Shown here piece by piece: positions 26,121 through 35,729 of a stretch of DNA of 64,000 bases. Both the position numbers and the translations under genes were made by a program. Position 1 is the stretch's first letter; each line of letters starts with the position of its first letter. This stretch comes from Comamonadaceae bacterium (GTDB lineage: Bacteria > Pseudomonadota > Gammaproteobacteria > Burkholderiales > Burkholderiaceae_C), in assembly GCA_947475685.1 (NCBI GenBank), contig CANJNC010000009.1:1-64000 (forward strand), read 5' to 3'. Under the pieces are notes generated by a model that made no database searches, was not told the origin of the DNA, and worked only from the letters and a program-made list of their open reading frames with translations.

Positions 26121-27110
26121 ATGAATCAACTTGTTTCAAGATATTTTTCAAAAATAATATTTATATTTACGGTGCTCGTTAGCGCTATTTGGGTCTCTTT
26201 TGCACATTCACAAGAGTCTTATCCAAATAGAGCTGTGATTTTGATCAATCCATGGGCGGCAGGAGGTCCCTCCGAGGCCATTATTCGACCTATTGCTGAG
26301 AAACTCACTCAGCTGTTAGGCCAGCCCTTTGTCATAGAGGCCAAACCTGGCGCCAATGGCACAATAGGTACCGCTATGGTGTCTCATGCCAAACCGGATG
26401 GATACACTCTTTTATTTGCCAATGCTGGGCCGATCACCATTAGTCCGTCTTTGCCCAATAAGCCAGCTTATGATGTCAGTCGAGACTTTGTTCCTATCAC
26501 TCAAATTGTTTCTGCGCCCACGTTGCTTGTTGTTCGTTCAGATTTTCCTGCAAAAAATTTGGCTGAATTTATTGACTATATAAAGAAAAATCCTGGCAAG
26601 GTGGCATACGGCTCAGTTGGGATTGGTAGCACAACACATTTGGCCGGAGCGACCCTGGCTGAGCGAGTTCGCACAGAAATGATACATATTCCGTACACTG
26701 GATCCTCTCAAATCAATACCGACTTGCTAGGTGGTCAGATTCAGACTGCTTTTGTCAATATAGCTGGCGTCATGGGCTTGGTGACTGAGGGTAAATTGCG
26801 ATCTTTGGCAGTGAGTACTCTAAGGCGAACGTCAGTCTTACCCAACATTCCTACCGTTGCTGAGCAAGTCCCCGAATTTGAAATGAATTCCTGGTATGGG
26901 CTCATGGCACCTGCCAATACACCACCAGCAATCACACAAAAACTAAATTCAACTCTGGTTCAAATTCTTAAAATGCCCGACATCGTCAATCGCTTGAGTG
27001 ACTATGGCTTGGTGATCGAGGGAACCTCCCCAGAGGCTTTTACAGCTAAAATTAAATTGGACTTGACCAATTATGCCAACTCGGTTCGTGCGGCTAAAAT
27101 CAAGGACTGA
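26121..27110 (+). CDS. Bug/TctC-family receptor
   Basis: 329 residues. The ATG at 26121 has AGGG upstream and opens a Sec signal (cleavage near FAHSQ-ESYP); an ATG at 26100 overlapping the preceding stop is the alternative. The ligand loop reads NPWAAGGPSEAIIRP, so the family Asp is replaced by Glu. The KPDGYTLLFAN element is intact. It is flanked by the acyl-CoA dehydrogenase and two hydrolase-fold proteins, suggesting uptake of an acid that is then activated to a CoA ester. Confidence 0.9.
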   Translation: MNQLVSRYFSKIIFIFTVLVSAIWVSFAHSQESYPNRAVILINPWAAGGPSEAIIRPIAEKLTQLLGQPFVIEAKPGANGTIGTAMVSHAKPDGYTLLFANAGPITISPSLPNKPAYDVSRDFVPITQIVSAPTLLVVRSDFPAKNLAEFIDYIKKNPGKVAYGSVGIGSTTHLAGATLAERVRTEMIHIPYTGSSQINTDLLGGQIQTAFVNIAGVMGLVTEGKLRSLAVSTLRRTSVLPNIPTVAEQVPEFEMNSWYGLMAPANTPPAITQKLNSTLVQILKMPDIVNRLSDYGLVIEGTSPEAFTAKIKLDLTNYANSVRAAKIKD

Positions 27111-27157
27111 TGCGCTGGCATTGCTTTAATTTAAGCTTGGTACATCATCTCTAGCCT

Positions 27158-28024
27158 ATGGCGACTGTTATGCGCGATCATCCAATTCTCAGAGGCTTTG
27201 CTCAAATAGAGGAAGGACAAGTGCACTTTCGTCATTGTGGTGCTCAGCATGGAAAAATTAAAAAACCCTTGGTGATGATTCACGCATCTCCAGGATCTGC
27301 CAAAACACTTGAGCCTTTGATGACTGCGCTGTCCAAGCACCGCTGGGTCATTGCACTTGACACGCTGGGCAATGGGGATTCATGTGCTCCAAAGGCACCC
27401 TTGGTTGACATGACTTATTTAGCGCATGCTCACCTGCGAGCTTTGAATGACATAGGAGTTGAGGAGTTTAGTCTTTATGGAACACACACTGGAGCAAATA
27501 TTGCTGGCGAAATATCCATTGCGGCACCAAAGCGTATTCATCGCTTGATTCTGGATGGGGTTTCCTTTTACTCGGATGAGCAACGTCGTGAGTTTTTACA
27601 GCACTATGCCCCTGATGTGGAGTTTGATCAAAATGGCTCTCAGTTTCAATTCATGTGGGGGTTTATAAGGGATGCTTATTTGTTTTGGCCATGGTACCAA
27701 AGGAGTGCCTCTCATTTGAGAAAGACTGGCCTACCGTCTGCCGAGATACTTCACGATAAAGCTGTTGAAGTTTTCAAAGCCGCTAGAACGTATCCCGCAA
27801 TATACCGTGCCGCTTTGGCTTATGACAAAGCCGCACGCCTTCCATTGATTCAATCCAATACTTTACTTTGCTGCGCTAAAAATGACATGCTCTTTGAATA
27901 TTTCCAAGAAGTTTCACAATTCATGCCGAATGCGCAAAAATGCGTGACTGCTGGAACTTCTAACCCTGACGATTTTAAATCTACGGTGGCTACTTTTGAA
28001 GACTTTCTTTCGCAACAATCTTAG
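27158..28024 (+). CDS. Alpha/beta-hydrolase-fold protein with atypical nucleophile elbow
   Basis: 288 residues with the alpha/beta-hydrolase pattern: HASPGSAKT (oxyanion loop after strand 3), DTLGNGDS, then the elbow YGTHTGANIA. The GxSxG serine position is occupied by His110 (GTHTG). I also do not find a clear catalytic His near the C-terminus. It may be inactive, use another mechanism, or act as a lyase or isomerase. It lies 47 bases after the Bug gene and 41 before an amidohydrolase-fold protein that also lacks metal ligands. Confidence 0.8.
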   Translation: MATVMRDHPILRGFAQIEEGQVHFRHCGAQHGKIKKPLVMIHASPGSAKTLEPLMTALSKHRWVIALDTLGNGDSCAPKAPLVDMTYLAHAHLRALNDIGVEEFSLYGTHTGANIAGEISIAAPKRIHRLILDGVSFYSDEQRREFLQHYAPDVEFDQNGSQFQFMWGFIRDAYLFWPWYQRSASHLRKTGLPSAEILHDKAVEVFKAARTYPAIYRAALAYDKAARLPLIQSNTLLCCAKNDMLFEYFQEVSQFMPNAQKCVTAGTSNPDDFKSTVATFEDFLSQQS

Positions 28025-28065
28025 TTAAGCCTTGTACTTTAAAATTTTCACATATTGGATCGAAA

Positions 28066-28971
28066 ATGAATCAACCAACCAACTCTTTAAAACATCTGGG
28101 TGTCATTGATGCCGTGGTTAATATTTGGACAGCTGAGAGCTTGGCCATTCGACCTAACCGCGATGCTTTCTTTGGCGATAAGATGGGAGTGAGTCAAGAG
28201 ATATTAAAGGGTATCACCATTGCTGAAATGGTCAACCGCATGGATCAAGCCGGTATAGAGAAGTCTTTTTTGATTGCAGCCAAAGTGGGACCCTTTCTTC
28301 ACCGATCCACGTATCACATTCCTTATGAAATGGTGGTACGGGCCATTGCAGAGTTTCCAGATCGTTTTTACGGATTGGCTGGTCTTGACCCGACCGAGGG
28401 CATGCAAGGAGTGAGGGGACTCGAGAGAGCGGTGCGAGACCATGGATTTATTGGCGCGCATTTTTACCCACATTGGTTTGAACTCGCGCCGGATCACGCC
28501 AAGTGGTACCCCTTCTACGCAAAATGCGTGGAACTCGACATACCTGTCCAACTGCAAGTGGGTCAGTCCATGATTTATGACCCAGCCCATCGATTGAAAA
28601 GCGTAGCTCGCCCAATCAGCTTAGATGGTGTAGCTTGCGACTTTCCAGAATTAAAATTAATTGGTATCCATGTGGGTATTCCCTGGGCGGATGAGATGAT
28701 TGCCATGGCCTGGAAACACCCCAACGTTTTTATTGGCTGTGATGCACACTCTCCCAAATACTGGCCAAATTCTTTTGTCAATTACATCAATACCTTTGGA
28801 CAGGACAAGGTCATTTTTGGTACAGATTTTCCTATTTTGGATTTTGAAAGAACCCTTAAACAAATCGATGATTTGCAATTGAGACCCATCCCAAAGCAAA
28901 AGTTACTTCGTGACAATGCGATCAGAATTTATAAACTAAATTTAGAAAAATTTACAGATCATGCCACTTGA
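28066..28971 (+). CDS. Amidohydrolase-2-fold protein lacking the HxH metal motif
   Basis: 301 residues clearly of the amidohydrolase-2/ACMSD fold (FPDRFYGLAGLDP, GFIGAHFYPHW, LIGIHVGIPW with His202, FGTDFPI with Asp254). However, the N-terminal DxHxH is replaced by DAVVNIW, and the usual His of the central strand is Gln in VQLQVGQ. Metal coordination like that of the decarboxylase at 14201 is therefore unlikely. The 3' end overlaps the acyl-CoA synthetase start by 11 bases, so the two are translationally coupled. Function unknown. Confidence 0.82.
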   Translation: MNQPTNSLKHLGVIDAVVNIWTAESLAIRPNRDAFFGDKMGVSQEILKGITIAEMVNRMDQAGIEKSFLIAAKVGPFLHRSTYHIPYEMVVRAIAEFPDRFYGLAGLDPTEGMQGVRGLERAVRDHGFIGAHFYPHWFELAPDHAKWYPFYAKCVELDIPVQLQVGQSMIYDPAHRLKSVARPISLDGVACDFPELKLIGIHVGIPWADEMIAMAWKHPNVFIGCDAHSPKYWPNSFVNYINTFGQDKVIFGTDFPILDFERTLKQIDDLQLRPIPKQKLLRDNAIRIYKLNLEKFTDHAT

Positions 28972-30454
28972 GTTTCAACTTGGTTCGAATATTTCCGATC
29001 AATTGAAGCGGCTAGCTCATCAACGGCCCACTAAAACTGCAATCATCCATGGAGCTGCTCGTATTAATTACGCCCAGCTTTATGAGAGGGTCATTGAAAA
29101 AGCAAAGGCTTTAATCGATTTGGGTATTCAAGAGGGCGACATTGTGGGTGTTGCACTTGAAGACTCAATCGATCATTTGGTGATGTTGTTTGCAGTTGCA
29201 AGGGCTGGTGCAATCATTTTACCGATGGATCACCGTTGGTCCATCACAGAAAAAGAAGCCCTTTTTCAGCACTTCAAGCCCAAATGTGTATTGGTCAATG
29301 AGCAAGATGATTGGTCGCCTCACAATGCCTGGCTAGTAAAGTCACTCACGGCTGAAGTCGACGTGAGCCCTCTAAGCGAATATGAGTTTCCGTTGGGTCG
29401 ACACGGACTCACCCTATCTTTGTCCTCCGGTACAACTGGCAGACCCAAGGGACCCTTGGTATCGCACCAGCAGTTTATCAGTCGCTTTCTGACCCATTGG
29501 ATCGATTTAGGCTTTGGTTCAAGAGAGACTTACATCAATGCCACACCACTTTATTTTGGAGGCGGTAGAGCTTTTAGTTTGTCCATTCTTTTCGTGGGCG
29601 GGACATTGGTGTTATTTCCGCCTCCTTACACTCCACATGAACTCGCCAGTGAAATTGAGCGAACCAAGTCCACGTTATTATTTTTGGTACCGACTTTGCT
29701 TAGACGTATTTTGAGCAAGATCCATGAAGAGAAGTCCAATGACACAGATTTGAAGTATTTTCAAAAGCTCAATACGCTTATTTCATCGGGCTCTGCTTTG
29801 ACCTCGGAAGAAAGGCAAGCCATAAGTCAAAACATATGCGCTCATTTTATCGAATACTACAGCTCAACGGAAGGTGGAGGCGTTTCGGTATTGACACCCA
29901 AGGATCAGATGCATTTTCCTGATTCTGTGGGTAGGCCGATTTTTGGGGTGGATGTTCAAATTGTCAGCGAAGAACATCAACCATTATCTGCAAATACTGT
30001 AGGACGTATTCGATACAAAGGAATGGCTGTTTCAAGTGGCTTTTACAACGATCCTGAATCGAGCCTTGAATCCTTTCATGAAGGATGGTTTTATCCTGGC
30101 GATCTAGGCCTTCTCAATGAAGAGGGATATCTCTTTTTAAAGGGTCGATTCAAAGATATGATTATTCGAGGGGGTATCAATATTTATCCACTGGAAATAG
30201 AAAACACTTTGATGAACAACCATTGTGTTTCTGAGGCCGCCGTGATTTCTACGCCTTCAAAAGAATTTGGAGAGGAAATTGTAGCTTTCGTCAGTTTAAA
30301 AGCACCCATATCATCTTCTGATTTGATTGATTTTTGCAAAACTCACTTGGCACCTTATAAAGTTCCTAAGCTTATACAATTCATGGATCAGCTTCCTAAA
30401 AACTCTGGTGGAAAAGTTGTCAAATCCCAGTTGTCAAAAATGCTGAACAATTGA
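28961..30454 (+). CDS. AMP-forming acyl-CoA synthetase (ANL superfamily)
   Basis: 497 residues. Motif A3 is SSGTTGRPKG near residue 152, A5 is YSSTEGGG, A7/A8 is the block GDLGLLNEEGY and GRFKDMIIRGG followed by NIYPLEIE, and the C-terminal catalytic Lys is in NSGGKVVKSQL. These catalyse ATP-dependent activation of a carboxylic acid to its CoA thioester. Given the operon, the substrate is probably the acid captured by the Bug receptor, which the acyl-CoA dehydrogenase would then oxidise. Benzoate-, coumarate- or medium-chain-type specificity cannot be separated by eye. Confidence 0.9.
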   Translation: MPLEFQLGSNISDQLKRLAHQRPTKTAIIHGAARINYAQLYERVIEKAKALIDLGIQEGDIVGVALEDSIDHLVMLFAVARAGAIILPMDHRWSITEKEALFQHFKPKCVLVNEQDDWSPHNAWLVKSLTAEVDVSPLSEYEFPLGRHGLTLSLSSGTTGRPKGPLVSHQQFISRFLTHWIDLGFGSRETYINATPLYFGGGRAFSLSILFVGGTLVLFPPPYTPHELASEIERTKSTLLFLVPTLLRRILSKIHEEKSNDTDLKYFQKLNTLISSGSALTSEERQAISQNICAHFIEYYSSTEGGGVSVLTPKDQMHFPDSVGRPIFGVDVQIVSEEHQPLSANTVGRIRYKGMAVSSGFYNDPESSLESFHEGWFYPGDLGLLNEEGYLFLKGRFKDMIIRGGINIYPLEIENTLMNNHCVSEAAVISTPSKEFGEEIVAFVSLKAPISSSDLIDFCKTHLAPYKVPKLIQFMDQLPKNSGGKVVKSQLSKMLNN

Positions 30455-30688
30455 GATTGCTAAGCCGATAATTTTCTATCAAAAACGAATTCATGAAGTT
30501 TTTAGTGAAATGCTATTCTTGCAATCGGTTAGAAAAGTGCAGCTTATGAAGCTTTCACGGTGTTTAAACTGATTGGTGAGACCGAGTTCAATCTAGGGGG
30601 GAACAAATAGGGCAAGGCATGCAAAATGATATCTCTTTGGTTCAATTTTGAAAAATACAGACCTAATCCATGATAAAAAATGACTTGA

Positions 30689-31675
30689 TTAATCTGGTTT
30701 TACATTTGCAGACTTGATCAAAGCACCCCATTTAATACTTTCAGTATTGATAAATTTACCAAAGTCTTGAGGTGAGCCAATTTCAGCTTGAACGCCTTGG
30801 GCTTTAAAGAAGGCTGTGGTCTCAGGGTGCTGCAAGGCCTTGTTAAGCGCCGCATTGACCTTGGTTACAACTTCAATAGGCATCTTGGCGGGCCCCATTA
30901 AGCCGTACCACGTTCCGCTGATGACTGTTTTATACCCGGCTTCGCTCGTGGTCATCACTTCTGGCAAAGCCGAAGTGCGCTCGGGAGCTGCAAGAGCAAG
31001 AGCTTTAAGTTGGCCAGAATGGATAAATGAAATCACTGCAGGTACATCTGCAAACATGAGATCGACTGTTCCCGAAATAAGGTCTGTGATAGCAGGAGCT
31101 GCGCCCCTATAGGGAATATGCGTAATGAATATACTGGCATCTCTTTTTAAAAGTTCAGTACCCAACTGAGTTGACGTACCACTTCCAGCGGAGGCGTAGT
31201 TAAGTTTGGCTGGGTTATCCTTTGCGTAGGATACGAGTTCACTTAACTTATTGAATCGACTCTTTGCAGAGACAACCGCAACTGAGGGGGTATTCACCGC
31301 TTGACCGATGGCAATGAGATCGCGCTCGGGTCTGTAATTTGGATTGAGTGAAATGGCAGGGATAATAACCAAGGCGCCAGTAGATGCAAATAATATGCTG
31401 TGGCCATCTGTCGATTGAATGACATCCATGGCACCCAAAACTCCACCTGCTCCTGCTTTATTGTCGATCACAACAGGTTGTCCGAGCTCAGAGGTCATTT
31501 TCATGCTGATAAAACGTGCAAGGGCATCTGCAGGTCCACCGGCTGCGAATGGAACAACTATGCGGATAGATTTTGAAGGCCAATTTTGCGCTTGAGCGCA
31601 AAACAATGAAAAGAAAAGAGAGAAAGAAATTGGTAGTAAAAAAAAGAAAAACTTTTCACTTTGTTTATATATCAT
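30689..31675 (-). CDS. Bug/TctC-family receptor
   Basis: 328 residues with a Sec signal (hydrophobic core LLPISFSLFFSLF, cleavage near AQAQN-WPSK). The ligand loop VPFAAGGPADALAR keeps the conserved Asp. It is transcribed away from the ketopantoate-reductase-like gene at 31945, with 269 AT-rich bases between them that must hold both promoters. It is the only gene on its strand here, so it is probably a single-gene unit serving the divergent pathway. Confidence 0.92.
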   Translation of the reverse strand: MIYKQSEKFFFFLLPISFSLFFSLFCAQAQNWPSKSIRIVVPFAAGGPADALARFISMKMTSELGQPVVIDNKAGAGGVLGAMDVIQSTDGHSILFASTGALVIIPAISLNPNYRPERDLIAIGQAVNTPSVAVVSAKSRFNKLSELVSYAKDNPAKLNYASAGSGTSTQLGTELLKRDASIFITHIPYRGAAPAITDLISGTVDLMFADVPAVISFIHSGQLKALALAAPERTSALPEVMTTSEAGYKTVISGTWYGLMGPAKMPIEVVTKVNAALNKALQHPETTAFFKAQGVQAEIGSPQDFGKFINTESIKWGALIKSANVKPD

Positions 31676-31944
31676 TTAGGTGATCTCAGTCATAGTTATC
31701 GTTAAAGAATACTGTTAATATTTCATCAAAGTTGGCATATTGGAAATATTACAAAAAATAAATCCAAGGCAAAGTCATAATCTTTTCAAAAATTAGATAA
31801 GTTTTATTTAATCATTTAGAAAAACAACTGTATCATAAACCTTCAAAAACATGTGTATCGTGATGATCAATCGCCCAAAATATCCAACTTTAATTCGCTA
31901 TAAATAATAGTTACACTAAGATCAAATAACTCAAAGACGTATTT

Positions 31945-32955
31945 ATGACTGAATCGCATCTTCTAAAAGTGTGTATCTTCGGAGCAGGCGCAGTAGGTGG
32001 TTATTTCGGTGTTCGCCTAGCTCAAAGCTCAGCCCAAGTGAGTGTTGTCGCAAGAGGCGCCAGCCTTGAGGCCATCCAAAACCGAGGATGGATCTTGGAG
32101 AGCGAAGGACAACGCTTGACATCCAAAGTCAAAGCAGTCAGCGATCCAACCCAACTTGGGCTGCAAGATATCCTTATCATCGCTGTCAAAAGTCATGATC
32201 TAGAAAGTGTCGTTGATAAGGTTAAACCCTTACTGGGTCCGCAGACACTTTTGATACCAGCCCTGAACGGCATTCCATGGTGGTTCTGCGGTGAGTCGGG
32301 TCAACCAGGCGCGCTAGGAAGAATCCATTGTGTTGATAAAAGCGGTCTCATAGAGTCTTCAATACCTTCAAGTTCTGTCATCGGTACTGTGGTTTATCCT
32401 TCGCTTTCACGTCCAGAGCCTGGTCTAACTCGCCATCATTCGGGTACAAAAATAGTGTTTGGTGAGCCCAGCTTGGCTCCTGGAGCCGCTGCTTCATTGA
32501 GATTACAAAGCCTTGTAGATCTTATGCGCTCCAGTGGCTTGGATGCAGAAATAAGTTCTGATATTCGTACAGAGGTATGGAAGAAATTGATGGGCAATGC
32601 ATGCTTCAATCCTGTGAGCTTGTTGACATCTTCTGCAACTGATTTGATGATTGATGACCCTGGGACTTATCAGGTGTTTAAGTCTATGATGTCTGAGCTG
32701 TTGGAGGTGGGAAACTCATTGGGTTTAAGGCCCAATATAAGTGTGGAAGATCGGATTGCGTTGACGCGTAAGCTTGGGCATATTAAAACATCCATGTTGC
32801 AAGATGCCGAGCGAGGTCGAAAAGTTGAAATTGATGCTATTTTAGGTGCGGCGTGTGAATTAGGGCGAAAGGTAAATGCATTGACTCCAACCCTTGATAC
32901 GGTCTATTCTCTTGCACGTTTAAAAGCAATAACTGAAGGCCTTCTTTCTAGTTGA
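31945..32955 (+). CDS. 2-dehydropantoate 2-reductase-like dehydrogenase (PanE/ApbA family)
   Basis: 336 residues. The N-terminal NAD(P) motif is IFGAGAVGGYFG and the C-terminal domain has KLMGNACFNPVS with the conserved Lys and Asn, then ISVEDRI and KTSMLQDAERGRKVEIDAI, as in PanE. Members reduce 2-oxoacids or oxidise 2-hydroxyacids; the genome context is catabolic rather than pantothenate synthesis. It is followed 9 bases later by the hydro-lyase alpha subunit, so both are in one operon and likely act on the same hydroxy/oxo acid. Confidence 0.87.
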   Translation: MTESHLLKVCIFGAGAVGGYFGVRLAQSSAQVSVVARGASLEAIQNRGWILESEGQRLTSKVKAVSDPTQLGLQDILIIAVKSHDLESVVDKVKPLLGPQTLLIPALNGIPWWFCGESGQPGALGRIHCVDKSGLIESSIPSSSVIGTVVYPSLSRPEPGLTRHHSGTKIVFGEPSLAPGAAASLRLQSLVDLMRSSGLDAEISSDIRTEVWKKLMGNACFNPVSLLTSSATDLMIDDPGTYQVFKSMMSELLEVGNSLGLRPNISVEDRIALTRKLGHIKTSMLQDAERGRKVEIDAILGAACELGRKVNALTPTLDTVYSLARLKAITEGLLSS

Positions 32956-32964
32956 TTAAATTTT

Positions 32965-33834
32965 ATGGCGATATCTTCCGAACTCATCAAATCTGTGACT
33001 GCTGAACTCTATGAGCGTTCGCTTAGAAAAATCCCACTTGATGCGATGGATGCGCTCGTTGGTGCCGCTCAAGTTGAATCCAATGAAACTGCTCGTCACA
33101 CCTTGCGCATCATGATCAAAAGCGCTGAGGAAGCAGAAAAAACAGGACAGTTTGTTTGTTCCGATTCAGGGGTGCCCGTATATTTCATTCGTGTGGGGAC
33201 CCAAGTCCAATTCAGCGGTCATGTTCGTGAAGCCATTACACAAGGGTTTGATCAATTGGTTTCAACCATTCAACCCCCATTGTTACCCCACATTACTCAC
33301 CCTCTGACCTTGGAGAGAGGGTACAAGGGGGCTGGTATGCCACTTGTTACTTTTGACATGGTGGATGGTTCAGACTGCATGGACATCACCTGTTCTCCAA
33401 AAGCACTGGGCTCTGGACGCTGGGCTGCGTTGGAGGTTTTCAGTTTCCCGGACTTGCGCACAATTGAAAAATATGTTCTTGACGTGGTCGCTCGTGCAGG
33501 GTCTCAACCGTGCCCGCCTGTTGTCGTTGGCGTTGGGATTGGCGGAAGCTTTGACTACGCGGCCAAATTGGCCAAGGAGGCTACTTTGCGCCCAATTGGG
33601 GAGCATCACACTGAGGGCATGGTAGCTGACATGGAAAAGCGACTCTTGGCTGGCATCAACATGATGGGTTTTGGGCCAATGGGAACAGGAGGAGACTTTA
33701 CCGCCTCAGCTGTGCACGTAAACTATGCAGCGGGTCATGGTTTTACGCCTGTCGCCGTTGCTTTTAATTGTTGGATCAATCGTCGAACCCGTGCTCATAT
33801 TTTCAACGATGGTCGAGTTGAATTTTTGGAGTAA
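32965..33834 (+). CDS. Fe-S hydro-lyase alpha subunit (tartrate dehydratase/class I fumarase type), copy 1
   Basis: 289 residues, length and layout of TtdA. Three cysteines, Cys65 (VCSDSG), Cys183 (SQPCPP) and Cys269 (FNCW), have the spacing of the 4Fe-4S ligands of TtdA. The substrate motif VGVGIGGSFDYAAKLAKE is intact. The complex with the next protein would dehydrate a hydroxydiacid or hydrate an enedioate; class I members act on fumarate, mesaconate or tartrate. A closely similar second copy lies at 34854. Confidence 0.9.
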   Translation: MAISSELIKSVTAELYERSLRKIPLDAMDALVGAAQVESNETARHTLRIMIKSAEEAEKTGQFVCSDSGVPVYFIRVGTQVQFSGHVREAITQGFDQLVSTIQPPLLPHITHPLTLERGYKGAGMPLVTFDMVDGSDCMDITCSPKALGSGRWAALEVFSFPDLRTIEKYVLDVVARAGSQPCPPVVVGVGIGGSFDYAAKLAKEATLRPIGEHHTEGMVADMEKRLLAGINMMGFGPMGTGGDFTASAVHVNYAAGHGFTPVAVAFNCWINRRTRAHIFNDGRVEFLE

Positions 33835-33838
33835 ATTC

Positions 33839-34495
33839 TTGACCATTCAAACACATCGGATGAAGTTTCCGCTATCAGAAAATGACTCGAGGACATTGAG
33901 AGCAGGCGACCAAGTTGTCATCGATGGTGAAATCATCGTGACAGCGGGACTTCCGACTCACCAGCGCCTTATTCGCTGCCTTGATGGACTAGAGCCATTG
34001 CCTTTTAATTTACTTGGTCAGACTCTTTTTCATCTTGGAAGCTACTGCCAAGCGAAGACTCGTCCTGAAGGAATAGAGCAACTTGATGTTGTCTATATCA
34101 ATCCAACCACCAGCACGCGTTTTAACGATGTCATGCCTAGACTTATTGGTGAATTACAACTTCACGCTGTAGGCGGAAAAGGCGGACTTGATGCAAGATC
34201 TGTTGAGGCCATGAAAAAAACAGGCTGTGTGTACTTATCTTTTCTGGGAGGAGGTGCAACTCTTCACACTCAATCTATCCAAGAGGTTCTTGAAGTTGGA
34301 TGGAGCGATATGCTAATGCACTATAGGTTGATGCGACTGCGAGTGATGGGTTTAGGGCCAGTGACCGTTGCTATGGATGCGCATGGAAATAGCATATACG
34401 CTGACACTCAAGTAAACGCTCAAACACGAATGAATCAAATCATGGCCTTTATGGATGTTGCTCGTCAAGAAGCTGCAACCAAGAATAAGTGCTAG
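33839..34495 (+). CDS. Fe-S hydro-lyase beta subunit (tartrate dehydratase/class I fumarase type), copy 1
   Basis: 218 residues from a TTG at 33839. This start has GGAG seven bases upstream, lies just after the alpha stop at 33834, and gives an N-terminus that lines up with the second copy (MTIQTHRMKF against MSTVQHINLN). The ATG at 33860 has no ribosome site. The beta-subunit marks are YINPTTSTRFNDVMPRLIG, GGKGGLDARSV and CVYLSFLGGG. It pairs with the preceding alpha subunit. Confidence 0.88.
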   Translation: MTIQTHRMKFPLSENDSRTLRAGDQVVIDGEIIVTAGLPTHQRLIRCLDGLEPLPFNLLGQTLFHLGSYCQAKTRPEGIEQLDVVYINPTTSTRFNDVMPRLIGELQLHAVGGKGGLDARSVEAMKKTGCVYLSFLGGGATLHTQSIQEVLEVGWSDMLMHYRLMRLRVMGLGPVTVAMDAHGNSIYADTQVNAQTRMNQIMAFMDVARQEAATKNKC

Positions 34496-34853
34496 ATATT
34501 GACTCAATGGCCCATAAAATATTTACAAAATGATCGAAAAAAATCCGATGATTAAGGTGGTGAAGCTTTTTTGATGTTGTGCTTGCACTTTTATCTATGA
34601 GCTAGCGCGAGTTGTTATATGTTTCATGAGTGAATTCAGTTGGGTTCAAGTTAGGAGAATGCTTAAAGGGTTTACCCTTGTTTTTTTGCTTGAAATTTGA
34701 ATGATTTGATCAAGCTCAAAAAGAAGATGAAAAGCAGATTGAAAGACTTCTTTAGAGTTTTTATTCAAAAAATCTTTTCATTGTGTAACAATAAAAATAT
34801 GCAAATAGAAGTTAACTGGCACATTCTAAAACCCATAGAAATGGATCAATAAA
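34496..34853. other. AT-rich intergenic region between tandem hydro-lyase copies
   Basis: 358 bases without a gene. It contains a probable weak terminator at 34666-34687 and otherwise AT-rich sequence. From here to about 41 kb the DNA is visibly richer in A and T than the first hydro-lyase copy and the fds operon, so the gap may mark a junction between segments of different origin. Confidence 0.5.
34666..34687 (+). terminator. Weak Rho-independent terminator candidate
   Basis: AAGGG (34666-34670), loop TTTA, CCCTT (34675-34679), one G, then T7 (34681-34687). The stem has only 5 bp. It lies 170 bases after the first hydro-lyase pair. Confidence 0.4.
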
Positions 34854-35726
34854 ATGGCGATTGAGAGTGCACTGATCAAACAGGTCACAGCTGAGTTGTA
34901 TGAAAAATCTCTTAAAAAGATTCCAGAAGACACGCACTCATTTTTGAACCGTGCGATCAATAAAGAATCAAATTTAACAGCTAAGAAAACCCTGAAGATC
35001 ATGGTGCAAAGCGCTGATTTAGCGAAAAGTACAGATCAATTAATCTGTTCGGATGTGGGTATTCCAACATATATCTTTAAGATAGGTTCTAAGGTTCAAT
35101 TTAATGGACCGATAAGGCAGGCCATTCAAGACGGATTCAAGGAGTTGACTGAAAAAATCAATCCTCCGATTTTAAAGATGGTCACCAATCCCTTGACTCA
35201 CGAGAGAAGTTTTGAGGGTAAAGATATACCAATTGTCAGCTACGATGTAATAGATGATGCTGATTATGTTGAAATTATTTGTTCTCCGAAAGCCATGGGC
35301 ACTGGACGATGGGAGGCGATTGAGGCTTTTGTTTATCCAACCCACGAAGACATCGAAAGATTTGTGATTGATGTTGTGATGAAGGCGGGCTCACAACCTT
35401 GTTTACCGATTGTTGTAGGCGTCGGAATTGGGGGAACTTTTGACTACGCTGCAAAATTGGCTAAAGAAAGCATGTTAAGGCCACACGGCATTATCAGTTC
35501 CAATCCGATATTGGCAGATATGGAGGTGCGATTACTTAAGGCCATCAATCAAATGGGCTTTGGACCTATGGGTACAGGGGGTGAAACTTCTGCAATGTCA
35601 GTGAATATTGATTTTGCCTTTAGTCACGGTTTTGTCCCTGTTGCCGTTTGTTTCAACTGTTGGATCAATAGAAGAACCTCAGCAAAAATATACAATGACG
35701 GTCGAGTTGAGAATTTAGATTGGTAA
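34854..35726 (+). CDS. Fe-S hydro-lyase alpha subunit, copy 2
   Basis: 290 residues, aligned without gaps over most of its length with the copy at 32965. The presumed cluster ligands Cys65, Cys183 and Cys269 are at the same positions, with an extra Cys266. The block GVGIGGTFDYAAKLAKE is the same except for one residue. The coding DNA uses far more A/T-ending codons than copy 1. Substrate may differ from copy 1, since the polar segment after residue 210 (HGIISSNP against IGEHHTEG) is divergent. Confidence 0.9.
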   Translation: MAIESALIKQVTAELYEKSLKKIPEDTHSFLNRAINKESNLTAKKTLKIMVQSADLAKSTDQLICSDVGIPTYIFKIGSKVQFNGPIRQAIQDGFKELTEKINPPILKMVTNPLTHERSFEGKDIPIVSYDVIDDADYVEIICSPKAMGTGRWEAIEAFVYPTHEDIERFVIDVVMKAGSQPCLPIVVGVGIGGTFDYAAKLAKESMLRPHGIISSNPILADMEVRLLKAINQMGFGPMGTGGETSAMSVNIDFAFSHGFVPVAVCFNCWINRRTSAKIYNDGRVENLDW

Positions 35727-35729
35727 TGA

